Below are positions 20,476 through 27,833 of a stretch of 64,000 bases of DNA, piece after piece. Location: positions 310,001-374,000 of the forward strand of contig NZ_LIXJ01000003.1 of NCBI RefSeq assembly GCF_001905795.1. The letters are read 5' to 3'. This stretch comes from Streptomyces sp. CB01580 (GTDB taxonomy: Bacteria; Actinomycetota; Actinomycetes; Streptomycetales; Streptomycetaceae). The first letter of the stretch is position 1. Each line of letters opens with the position of its first letter. A program made the position numbers and the translations under genes. The notes under the pieces are model-generated. The model was given only the letters and a program-made list of their open reading frames with translations. It ran no database searches and had not been told where the DNA came from.

Positions 20476-20502
20476 CACCGTCCCCCTCCGGGGGGGCCGG
20501 TG
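20476..20502 (+). terminator. Weak hairpin after the DapA-family gene
   Basis: An imperfect G-C stem (CACCG plus five C paired with five G plus CCGGTG, three-base loop) lies about 35 bases after the stop codon. It may end the transcript, or may be chance in GC-rich DNA. Confidence 0.4.
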
Positions 20503-20564
20503 GTCGCCGTTCAGCGTCGCACTCGGCCGGACGGCGGCCGTACCCGGGTACGGGACGGTGCGGC

Positions 20565-20823
20565 TACGACCTCGCCCACGGCGGGAACTTCTACGCCATG
20601 GTCCAACTCTCCGGCCTGGGGCTACCGTTCGACCGCCGTCGCAAGGAGGACATCCTGGCGGCGGGGCTCGCCCTGATGGACGAGGTCAACAGCGCCGACC
20701 GTCCCGGTCACCCCGAGGACCCGGACATCAACGGCCTCCAGCACGTGCAGTTCATCGATCACCGGTACCGCGCAGTTCTTCCTCGATCCGACCGACCCCT
20801 TCCCCGAGGGATTCGTGCTGTGA
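20565..20823 (+). pseudogene. Proline racemase / 4-hydroxyproline epimerase remnant with internal deletion
   Basis: Two in-order pieces of one protein in different frames. Piece one (20565-20757) reads YDLAHGGNFYAMVQL, then LGLPFDRRRKEDILAAGLAL and HPEDPDINGLQHVQF, the central part of proline racemases. Piece two (20761-20823) reads TGTAQFFLDPTDPFPEGFVL then TGA, the family's C-terminus. The N-terminal third and the region between the pieces are missing, and the join shifts frame. Both catalytic cysteine regions are gone, so the gene is dead. It fits the hydroxyproline epimerase step of the same pathway. Confidence 0.78.
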
Positions 20824-20933
20824 GACCGCGGCTCGGGGCGGCCCGGCACAGTGTTCGGGGCCGTGCCCGAGGCGCCCGCGGACTCATCAACTGATGGGGA
20901 AACAGGGCGGGTACGACCGAGGCCGTGGAAAAA

Positions 20934-20950
20934 ACGTGACATTGTATTCT
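20934..20950 (+). promoter_or_regulatory. Operator-like site and -10 box before the GntR gene
   Basis: ACGTGACAT at 20934-20942 differs by one base from the ATGTGACAT palindrome and abuts TATTCT (20945-20950), a good -10. The GntR start codon lies 31 bases on. The arrangement suggests autoregulation. Confidence 0.48.
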
Positions 20951-20980
20951 GAGAGCCCGTACGGCGCTGGAGGAATGCAT

Positions 20981-21712
20981 ATGGCCCCCCTGACAATGCT
21001 CAACGCCCTCTCGGCGCACGAGCACTTGCGCGACCGGGTGGCCAGCGCGCTCAGGGCGGCTCTGATCGCCGGCGACCTGCGGCCGGGCGTGGTCTATTCC
21101 GCTCCTACTCTCGCCGCCCAGTTCGGGGTGTCCGCCACGCCGGTGCGCGAAGCGATGCTCGATCTGGCGCGGGAGGGGCTGGTCGAAGCGGTCCGCAACA
21201 AGGGTTTCCGTGTGACGGAGCTGACCGCGCAGGATCTCGACGACTTCACCGAACTGCGCGCCATGATCGAGGTCCCCACCGTCGGCCGGATTGCCGGAAT
21301 GGGCAAGACCGCGGAGCTGAGGGCGCTGCGACCGCTGGCCGAGGCGATCGTGGCGGCCGCCGCCGAGCACGACATCATCGGGTACCTGGAGGCCGACCGG
21401 CGCTTCCATCTCGAACTGCTCGGTCTTGCGGGCAACCGCAGACTGGTGGAGGAGGTCGGCAACCTGCGCAAGCGGTCTCGGCTCTTCGGCCTCAACCGGC
21501 TGTCGGAATCGGGGCAGTTGAACGCGTCCGCCGAGGAGCACATCCAACTGCTCGATCTCATGATCGCCGGTGACGCACAGGGTGCCGAGAAACGCATGCT
21601 GACGCACATGTCCCATGTCAGATCGATCTGGGCCGACGACGGCGACGAGCCGGGCGAGGTCGTGCGAGGCGCCGGGTCCGAAACGGCGTCCCGGCCGACG
21701 GCCGAGGGCTGA
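20981..21712 (+). CDS. GntR/FadR-family (FCD) transcriptional regulator of the collagen/hydroxyproline locus
   Basis: 243 residues. The winged helix lies at residues about 10-75, with the signature YSAPTLAAQFGVSATPVREA and the wing NKGFRVTEL. An all-helical FCD ligand domain follows (ELRAMIEVPTVG, LEADRRFHLELL, EHIQLLDLMIAGD), with histidines suited to metal-assisted binding of a small acid. ATG 20981 has CTGGAGGA 8 bases upstream; ATG 20975 is an in-frame alternative. It lies directly after the racemase remnant, so hydroxyproline or a derivative is the likely ligand. The regulator at 28828 is a paralogue. Confidence 0.86.
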   Translation: MAPLTMLNALSAHEHLRDRVASALRAALIAGDLRPGVVYSAPTLAAQFGVSATPVREAMLDLAREGLVEAVRNKGFRVTELTAQDLDDFTELRAMIEVPTVGRIAGMGKTAELRALRPLAEAIVAAAAEHDIIGYLEADRRFHLELLGLAGNRRLVEEVGNLRKRSRLFGLNRLSESGQLNASAEEHIQLLDLMIAGDAQGAEKRMLTHMSHVRSIWADDGDEPGEVVRGAGSETASRPTAEG

Positions 21713-22340
21713 TCGCCGGACGCCGGTCCTCGGCGTCCGCGGGCCGCTCCTCGACCGCGAGGCGCCGTTCCTCCGGATCGGCCTCCAGCGGGGTGGCCAT
21801 CCACTTATCGATCCCGTCGGCGGTGCGCGGCGTGGACGACATCACCCGGGCACCGTCGGCCGTGATCAGCCGATCGTCCTCGATCCGCACGCCGATCCTG
21901 CGCGGGGACGGCTGAAGCGTGTTCCTCGTCGCCCGGTCGCCCGGCGCTCCTCCAGGAGACGGAGTTCGCCGAGCACCGTTCCCGTAGCGACCGCTGCCGT
22001 GCGTGCGGGCTGTGGCGCGCCCACGGATGGCAGGAGTCCACCGACGGAGGCGCGCCGCCCGGCATCCGGGCCGGCCGGCCGCGCCCCGGACAGCGGCCTC
22101 TCCCGGGCGTCCGGGCGGGCTCGGCGGAAGAGGCGTCGGACGGCGATCGTCACTCCTCGGCTTCTCGGCGGTGTACGAAGCCCCGGTCCAGGAGGCGGGG
22201 TTCGGGATCCGGCCCGGACGACTGCTCCTCGGTGAGGCGTCCGGCGGCAGCGACCGGTGCATACCGACGGTCGGACGAATTCCCTTGCACGAGCCGCGAA
22301 TTGTTCTGAAGAGCAATGTGTGCGAGAGGGGTTCCTAAGG
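21713..22340. other. Decayed intergenic region
   Basis: No intact gene is seen in these 628 bases. Reading frames are interrupted or of atypical composition. The only recognisable sequence is the aminopeptidase P fragment at 21798-21903 on the minus strand. Confidence 0.5.
21798..21903 (-). pseudogene. C-terminal fragment of an aminopeptidase P (Xaa-Pro peptidase)
   Basis: The minus strand reads RIGVRIEDDRLITADGARVM then PRTADGIDKWM, which matches the conserved C-terminus of M24 aminopeptidase P enzymes (GIGVRIEDDxLVT.DG, then PR....IE.WM). Nothing upstream supplies the metal-binding D, D, H, E, E residues, and the frame runs on past the normal end. About 35 codons survive. The enzyme class removes the residue before proline, a step needed for collagen peptides. 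Confidence 0.62.
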
Positions 22341-22353
22341 ACATGTGACATGT
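22341..22353 (+). promoter_or_regulatory. ATGTGACAT-containing palindrome upstream of the collagenase gene
   Basis: ACATGTGACATGT is a 13-base odd palindrome that includes the ATGTGACAT motif at 22343-22351. It lies 115 bases before the collagenase start and is followed by CCATTGTACAG, a possible promoter core. Confidence 0.5.
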
Positions 22354-22467
22354 GCCATTGTACAGCCCGCGAAGGAAGTGAGTGTGCTCATGCCATCCCC
22401 CGTCCGCTTCCTCGCAATCCCCCCACCCGCGCAGTCGCGCGGTTGACACACCGCTGGGAGGCGGCAC

Positions 22468-24840
22468 GTGAAGAACCGAACGGTTCGACAACGATTCACC
22501 GGATTGTCCACTGCAGTCCTGGCAGCATGCCTGGGCGTGGGCCTGCTCTCCGCACCGAGCCAGGCCGTCGAGCAGCGCTCCGCCGTTTCGGCGGCAACCG
22601 GTCACACCCGGACCGGCGACGCCGGTCCGGTCCGTACGGGCGGCGGGTCCGCCGCAGGGCCGGTCGGCCCCTCCGCCGGGGCGCCGACCGCGCCCGCGGA
22701 CGACGTCGACCACTTCGGCCGCAAGGCCCTCAAGGCCGCCGACCGCCCGCCGTTGTCCGCATCCAAGGACGCGCTGCGGCGGGACTACGACGACCCCGGA
22801 GCCACGCTCCCGAGCCACCTGGCGCCGTCGATGAAGGCCGACTCCAAGGCCAAGGCCGCGGCCGAGTGCAATGTCAGCGACTTCACCAGCCGCACCGGAA
22901 GCGAGCTGGTCCAACAGATCAAGTCATCGACGACCGACTGCGTCAACACGCTGTTCCGCGTCAAGGGCAACGACGGCAATCTGGCCTTCCGCGAGGCGCA
23001 GATGGTCACCGTCGCCAACGCCATGCGCGAGGGATCGGCCGCCTACCCCGGCGACAGCAGTACCGGCATGCCCCAGCTGGTCCTCTATCTCCGAGCCGGG
23101 TACTACGTGCAGTTCTACGACCCCGACACGGTGGGCAGCTACGGGCCGGAGCTGCGTACGGCCATCCAGGGCGCGCTCGACGCGTTCTTCGCCTCCTCGC
23201 ACGCCTTCGACGTCACCGACGAAAACGGGCAGACCCTGTCCGAGGCCGTCATATTGATCGACAGCGCCGTGGAGAACGCCCGCTACCTGTCTGTCGTCAA
23301 GCGGCTGCTGGCCGACTACGACTCCTCGTACAACGACTTCTGGTACATGGTCAACGCGGTGAACAGCGTGTACACGGTGTTCTTCCGCGGCCACCAGGTG
23401 CCGGAGTTCATCGCCGCGGTGGAGGCCGACCCCAGCGTGATGCAGGCCCTCAGCGACTTCGCGTCGAGCCATCTCGACCTGCTGGGCACCAAGCAGTCGT
23501 TCCTCGCCTCCAACGCGGGACTCGAGCTCGGCCGCTTCCTCAAGGAAGACTCCCTGCGCCCCAAGGCGAGCCCGTTGGTTGTCGGACTGCTCGGCAAGAG
23601 TTCCATCACCGGCCCCACCGCCCCGCTCTGGGTTGCCATGGCGCAGATGGTCGAGGCCTACGACAAGGCGAACTGCTCGAACTACGGCACCTGTGACCTC
23701 GCGGAGCGTCTCGAGAAGGCCGTCCTGCCGGTGAAGCACACCTGTAGCGACAGCATCACCATCCGGGCGCAGGACATGGCCGCGGAGGAACTTGAGGCCA
23801 GCTGCACCAGCCTGCGCAACCAGGACGCCTACTTCCACGAGGTGGCCCGGGACAACGGACCGGTCGCCGACGACAACAACAAGACCATCGAGGTCGTGGT
23901 CTTCGACTCCAGCACCGACTACCAGACCTACGCCGGCGCGATCTACGGCATCAACACCAACAACGGCGGCATGTACCTGGAAGGCGACCCCGCCGCGGAA
24001 GGCAATCAGCCCCGGTTCATCGCCTACGAGGCCGAGTGGACCCGCCCCGACTTCCAGATCTGGAACCTGAACCACGAGTACACGCACTACCTCGACGGCC
24101 GCTTCAACATGCACGGCGACTTCGAGGACGGACTGACCACGCCGACCGTCTGGTGGGTCGAGGGATTCGCGGAGTACGTCTCCTACTCGTACCGCAAGGT
24201 CGACTACGACGACGCCGCCGCCCAGGCCGCGAACCACACCTACACCCTGCGGACCCTGTTCGACACCACCTACGAGAACGCCGACCAGACCCGAGTCTAC
24301 AACTGGGGTTATCTGGCCGTCCGTTACATGCTGGAGTCCCACCGCGCGGACATCGACACGCTCCTCGGCCTCTACCGCAAGGGTGACTGGGACGGTGCCC
24401 GCACCCTGCTCACATCGACCATCGGCGACCGTTACGAAGCCGACTGGAACACCTGGCTGAACGCCTGCGCGGCCGGCAGCTGCGGCGGCGGCACGCCCAC
24501 CGAGCCCGGGGGCGAGTGCGCCGGGAAGGACACCAGGGAGCTGGGCAAGGACTGCAAGCGCAGCGGGTTGAAGGCGGTCAAGGACGACTACGCCTATCTG
24601 TACGTACGCATTCCGGCGGGCACCGCTCAGCTGCAGATCACCGTGACCGGCGGCACGGGCGACGCGGACCTCTACTACAACGCGGACAAGTGGGCGACCA
24701 CCACCGCCTACACCAGCCGGGCCGTCGGCGCCGGGAACGAGCACACGCTGACCATCGACCACCCGGAAGCCGGGGACCGCTTCATCAGCCTGCACGCCGT
24801 TGAAGGATTCGACGGCGTGACCGTCTCCACCAAGTACTGA
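22468..24840 (+). CDS. Secreted M9 collagenase with C-terminal PPC domain
   Basis: 790 residues. A signal peptide (KNRTVRQRFTGLSTAVLAAC, cleaved after SQA) is followed by an activator region (M9N) at about 110-430. The peptidase domain holds H536-E-Y-T-H540 and the third zinc ligand Glu565 in WVEGFAEYVSY. Cys-containing loops and a 100-residue PPC domain (YAYLYVRIPAGTAQLQITVT, GDADLYYN) end the protein; PPC domains aid collagen binding or processing. GTG 22468 follows GGGAGG. It degrades native collagen outside the cell. A shared operator motif links it to the GntR regulator and the hydroxyproline remnants just upstream. Confidence 0.92.
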   Translation: MKNRTVRQRFTGLSTAVLAACLGVGLLSAPSQAVEQRSAVSAATGHTRTGDAGPVRTGGGSAAGPVGPSAGAPTAPADDVDHFGRKALKAADRPPLSASKDALRRDYDDPGATLPSHLAPSMKADSKAKAAAECNVSDFTSRTGSELVQQIKSSTTDCVNTLFRVKGNDGNLAFREAQMVTVANAMREGSAAYPGDSSTGMPQLVLYLRAGYYVQFYDPDTVGSYGPELRTAIQGALDAFFASSHAFDVTDENGQTLSEAVILIDSAVENARYLSVVKRLLADYDSSYNDFWYMVNAVNSVYTVFFRGHQVPEFIAAVEADPSVMQALSDFASSHLDLLGTKQSFLASNAGLELGRFLKEDSLRPKASPLVVGLLGKSSITGPTAPLWVAMAQMVEAYDKANCSNYGTCDLAERLEKAVLPVKHTCSDSITIRAQDMAAEELEASCTSLRNQDAYFHEVARDNGPVADDNNKTIEVVVFDSSTDYQTYAGAIYGINTNNGGMYLEGDPAAEGNQPRFIAYEAEWTRPDFQIWNLNHEYTHYLDGRFNMHGDFEDGLTTPTVWWVEGFAEYVSYSYRKVDYDDAAAQAANHTYTLRTLFDTTYENADQTRVYNWGYLAVRYMLESHRADIDTLLGLYRKGDWDGARTLLTSTIGDRYEADWNTWLNACAAGSCGGGTPTEPGGECAGKDTRELGKDCKRSGLKAVKDDYAYLYVRIPAGTAQLQITVTGGTGDADLYYNADKWATTTAYTSRAVGAGNEHTLTIDHPEAGDRFISLHAVEGFDGVTVSTKY

Positions 24841-24864
24841 GCACCTTCGGACGCGCACGACGAA

Positions 24865-24902
24865 GGTCTGCCCGCAGAGGGATCCCCCTCCGCGGGCAGA
24901 CC
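24865..24902. terminator. Bidirectional terminator between collagenase and barstar genes
   Basis: An 11-bp perfect stem (24865-24875 with 24892-24902), extended by flanking partial pairing around AGAGGG and CCCTC, lies between the two convergent stop codons. Confidence 0.78.
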
Positions 24903-24918
24903 TGCCGTCACCGTCGGC

Positions 24919-25308
24919 TCACAGCAGTCTGAGCGTTCCGGGCCGCGTCTCGGCCGTGAGCACGTCCACGAGCAGGTCGAACAGGGTCGGCCCCCGCCCG
25001 GCCAGCGCGTCGTCGAGCCGGCGCCGCACCTCGGGCCGATTGCTCTCGTGCACGCGTGCGAGGCTCTCCCGCAGGTAACGGGCCGTCTCCTCGTGGCCCA
25101 GGGCCTGCGCCGACCGCTCGTGGTCCCGCCATTCGATGACGAAGTCCCCGTCGTCCGGAGTGCCCATCCCGCCGCCCAGACAGTCCGCCAGGGCGTCGAA
25201 GTTGCGGCCGAAGTATCCGCCGGGGCCGTTCACAGCCTCGCCGATGACGGTCCAGAACCGCTCCAGGCCGGTGACCCGGGAGCCGTCGATCACATAGGTC
25301 ACGGTCAT
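24919..25308 (-). CDS. Barstar-family ribonuclease inhibitor
   Basis: 129 residues, acidic. It begins MTVTYVIDGSRVTGLERFW and contains YFGRNFDALADCLGGG, the barstar signature in which helix 2 and its acidic residues plug the RNase active site; DFVIEWRDHE follows. No signal peptide is seen, so it acts in the cytoplasm. It lies 117 bases downstream of the guanyl-specific RNase gene on the same strand, and the obvious role is to protect the producer from unexported RNase. This parallels barnase/barstar and the RNase Sa/Sai system of Streptomyces. Confidence 0.9.
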   Translation of the reverse strand: MTVTYVIDGSRVTGLERFWTVIGEAVNGPGGYFGRNFDALADCLGGGMGTPDDGDFVIEWRDHERSAQALGHEETARYLRESLARVHESNRPEVRRRLDDALAGRGPTLFDLLVDVLTAETRPGTLRLL

Positions 25309-25425
25309 GACCGGAGGCTACAGGCCCGGGAGCGGACGGCTGCCCGCGCGGACGTTGATCCGCGTCGGACGGTGATCCGCGCCGCAGGTGGGGGGCTACG
25401 GCGCGGATCGGTTCGGGGCCGGGCT

Positions 25426-25818
25426 TCAGCAGCCGCGGTCGATCAGGTCGAAGGTGGCGTAGTGGTCGCTGGTGTAGTAGTCCTCCCGCACCCGATCGCC
25501 CGTGACGACGCGTCGCGCGCCTCGGGTCGGGGAGCCGGGGGTGATGACCGTGTACTCGTGGTAGTAGCCGGTGTTCTGCTTGGGCAGGACGCCTTCACGG
25601 TTCTGGAAGACGGAACCGTCCTGCGAGTACGGGAACGGTCCGCCCGCCGCGATCAGGCGGAGGGTGTCGTGCGCCTGGGTCGGCAGGGCCGAGTAGCAGA
25701 TGCTGCCGACCGAGGCGGGGTCGGCGGTGGCGGCCGTGACGACGGGGCCGCCGACGAGGAGCGCGGACAGGAGGGCGGCGGCGCCGCCGAGCGTGGTGAT
25801 CCGTGGGGGGATTCTCAT
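25426..25818 (-). CDS. Secreted guanyl-specific ribonuclease (RNase Sa homologue)
   Basis: 130 residues: a signal peptide (RIPPRITTLGGAAALLSALL, cleaved near TAA/TADPASVG) and a mature domain of about 97 residues. The mature part closely follows RNase Sa: CYSALPTQAHDTLRLIAAGG, PFPYSQDGSVFQNREGVLP, YYHEYTVITPG with the general-base Glu, RRVVTG with the catalytic Arg, and SDHYATFDLI with the general-acid His. Two cysteines, one near each end, form the family's disulfide. It cuts RNA after G, leaving a 2',3'-cyclic phosphate. The barstar-like inhibitor is encoded just downstream. Confidence 0.94.
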   Translation of the reverse strand: MRIPPRITTLGGAAALLSALLVGGPVVTAATADPASVGSICYSALPTQAHDTLRLIAAGGPFPYSQDGSVFQNREGVLPKQNTGYYHEYTVITPGSPTRGARRVVTGDRVREDYYTSDHYATFDLIDRGC

Positions 25819-26058
25819 GCCCCCATGATGACGCGCGTAGACATGGACCCGTCAACGCCGATTCATGGGAATTCTGTGGAAGTTGACCGCAGGGTCGCAA
25901 AGGCGACGCCGATGTGTACCCGAGGGCTCGGATTGCTCGTGCGCGCATTCACATAGGGGTGGTCCGACAAGCGTGACGGCCCTCCCCGGGGGCATGCATC
26001 CCCGTGAACGTGTTCCGAGAAGGAGTCCGACGAGACGACGAGAAGGAGGCGATTCACC

Positions 26059-26526
26059 GTGCGCGCGGGGGAGAAGACGCAGCGTCAGGAAGAGACCGGT
26101 CCGAAGGGTGAGGGGGTGGGGCCACGACGGGAGGCGTGGGGCCCGGCCCGGATGCGGAGACGGCTGGCGCACACCGACCTGTCGGCCGTGAGCGAAGTGC
26201 GCCGCGCGCTAAGGGAGTTGCTCCGCCACCGTTGGCGGGCCGAGCCGGCTGGAGCGGCGGAGCTCCTGCTCAGCGAACTGGTGACCAACGCCCTGATCCA
26301 CACGAGACACGGGGCCGTCGTCACGGCGAGCGTGGGTCCCGCCGGACTCCGGGTGGAAGTACGGGACTTCGGGCCGTTGCCGCCCCTGTCGTACGTACCG
26401 GACGCCGACGACGGTACGCACGGCCGGGGACTGATTCTGGTCCGGAGTCTCGCGGACGCCTGGGGAATCGACGCACGCGTCCTGGGCAAGGTCGTCTGGT
26501 TCGAGCTGGACGGCGAGAGGCCCTGA
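26059..26526 (+). CDS. RsbW/SpoIIAB-like ATP-binding regulatory protein
   Basis: 155 residues. After a basic, Gly/Arg-rich N-terminus of about 35 residues comes a GHKL ATPase domain: LLLSELVTNALIHTRHG (N box), VEVRDFGPLPPLSY (G1 box, D-x-G-P) and DGTHGRGLILVRSLADAWG (G2 box). Streptomyces has dozens of such proteins; some are anti-sigma kinases, most are uncharacterised. GTG 26059 follows AAGGAGG with a rather long 11-base spacing. No anti-anti-sigma or sigma gene is adjacent, so its partner is unknown. Confidence 0.83.
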   Translation: MRAGEKTQRQEETGPKGEGVGPRREAWGPARMRRRLAHTDLSAVSEVRRALRELLRHRWRAEPAGAAELLLSELVTNALIHTRHGAVVTASVGPAGLRVEVRDFGPLPPLSYVPDADDGTHGRGLILVRSLADAWGIDARVLGKVVWFELDGERP

Positions 26527-26562
26527 CGGCCCGGAAGCAACCGGGCCGTCAGGGCCTCTCGC
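26513..26562. terminator. 22-bp perfect hairpin overlapping a stop codon
   Basis: A perfect 22-bp inverted repeat (26513-26534 with 26541-26562) has a 6-base loop AAGCAA. The left arm contains the last codons and the TGA (26524-26526) of the RsbW-like gene. The right arm ends 10 bases before the stop of the opposing DUF2637 gene, so it can serve both strands. Confidence 0.9.
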
Positions 26563-26571
26563 GACGGAGCG

Positions 26572-27642
26572 TCAGCCGAACTGCTGCTCCAGATCCTTCA
26601 GTTTCCGCTCCAGCGAGTCGAGCCGGGGCAGTGCCTGGGTGTCGTCCTCGGCGGTGAGGTCGACGGTGACCGGCTCACCCGCCTTCCGGTCCTGGTCGCT
26701 CCGGGGCGCCCTCGTGACGGCCTGCAGGGACGGCCGCAAGGGCAGCTGTCCTTGTTCCGGTATCACCGGCTCCGCTGTCGATGGGGCGGCTCCGGTCGTA
26801 GGAGGGAGCTGCTGGACCTCCACCTGGGTGCCGCCCCGGCCGAGTCGGCCCCAGGCCCGGTGCTGCCGGTTCAGCGCCTTGATGTGGGCCCGGTCCAGCT
26901 TGGCCTGTTCCTTCCTGCGGAGGCGCTCCTGCTCCTTCTCCCGCCGGTCCTCGCGTACCTCCTCGACCGCTTCGTCCAGCGTGCGCACGCCCTCCAGCAG
27001 CATCAGCGACCAGGCGCCGAAGGTCTCCCGGGGGGCACGCAGCCACCGCACGATCCGGATCTGCGGCAGCGGGCGGGGCACCAGGCCCTGCTCACGCAGC
27101 GCGGCCCGGCGGGTCTGCTTCAGTGCGCGGTCGAAGAGCACGGCCGCCGAGAGCGACATCCCCGCGAAGAACTGCGGGGCGCCCGCGTGATCCACACCCC
27201 GGGGGGCGTGCACCCAGTTGAACCAGGCCGCGGCACCGGCGAACAGCCACACGAGCAGTCGCGAACCGAGCGCCGCGTCACCGTGGCTGGCCTCGCGCAC
27301 GGCGAGGACGGAACAGAACATCGCGGCCCCGTCGAGGCCGAACGGAACGAGGTACTCCCAGCCCCCGGAGAGGCCGAGGTTCTGCTTGCCGAAGCCCACG
27401 AGCCCATGGAAGGAGAGGGCGGCGGCGACGGCCGCGCAGCAGAAGAGCAGGACGTACGAGGCGATGGCGTACATCGCCTCCTTGCGCCTGCGGCGCTCCT
27501 CGCTGCGCTCCCAGCTGTCGTCGGGGGCGGACTTGTCGGCGGCGCGCTTGCCGCGTACGACCACCGCCACCGCCGCCAGGACTCCCACGAGCAGCACGGC
27601 GCCCGGAAGCAGCCAATTCAGCGATATGTCGGTCAGTCTCAT
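26572..27642 (-). CDS. DUF2637 membrane protein
   Basis: 356 residues. One membrane span at the N-terminus (WLLPGAVLLVGVLAAVAVVV) and a charged linker (DSWERSEERRRRKEAMY) precede four spans containing SFHGLVGFGKQNLG and LVPFGLDGAAMFCSVLAVRE, the core of DUF2637. Then a long basic coiled coil (EVREDRREKEQERLRRKEQA) and a Pro-rich tail end in LERKLKDLEQQFG. DUF2637 proteins occur on Streptomyces chromosomes and on integrative plasmids, where relatives are linked to spread functions. No plasmid genes are nearby, so this is probably a chromosomal member of unknown role. Confidence 0.8.
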   Translation of the reverse strand: MRLTDISLNWLLPGAVLLVGVLAAVAVVVRGKRAADKSAPDDSWERSEERRRRKEAMYAIASYVLLFCCAAVAAALSFHGLVGFGKQNLGLSGGWEYLVPFGLDGAAMFCSVLAVREASHGDAALGSRLLVWLFAGAAAWFNWVHAPRGVDHAGAPQFFAGMSLSAAVLFDRALKQTRRAALREQGLVPRPLPQIRIVRWLRAPRETFGAWSLMLLEGVRTLDEAVEEVREDRREKEQERLRRKEQAKLDRAHIKALNRQHRAWGRLGRGGTQVEVQQLPPTTGAAPSTAEPVIPEQGQLPLRPSLQAVTRAPRSDQDRKAGEPVTVDLTAEDDTQALPRLDSLERKLKDLEQQFG

Positions 27643-27833
27643 GCGCGGTCCCTTGCGTCACGTAGGGCATTTCGGGCGCCATGATTGCCGAAACCTCATC
27701 ACACGCAGGGGGTTTCGGGACAAGAGAACGCCATTGGGTTGGCAGCGCATACGGATAGCCGGGATCTGGTCGAATACCCGTACACGGCCAGTGAACTGCG
27801 TTCGAATAGTACTACCCGTTCGAGGGGTGTCGT

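Noticed and set aside
26572..27642. Integrated plasmid or ICE indicated by the DUF2637 gene
   Set aside because: No integrase, tra, rep or att-like repeats are nearby, no tRNA gene is present, and flanking genes look like core genes.
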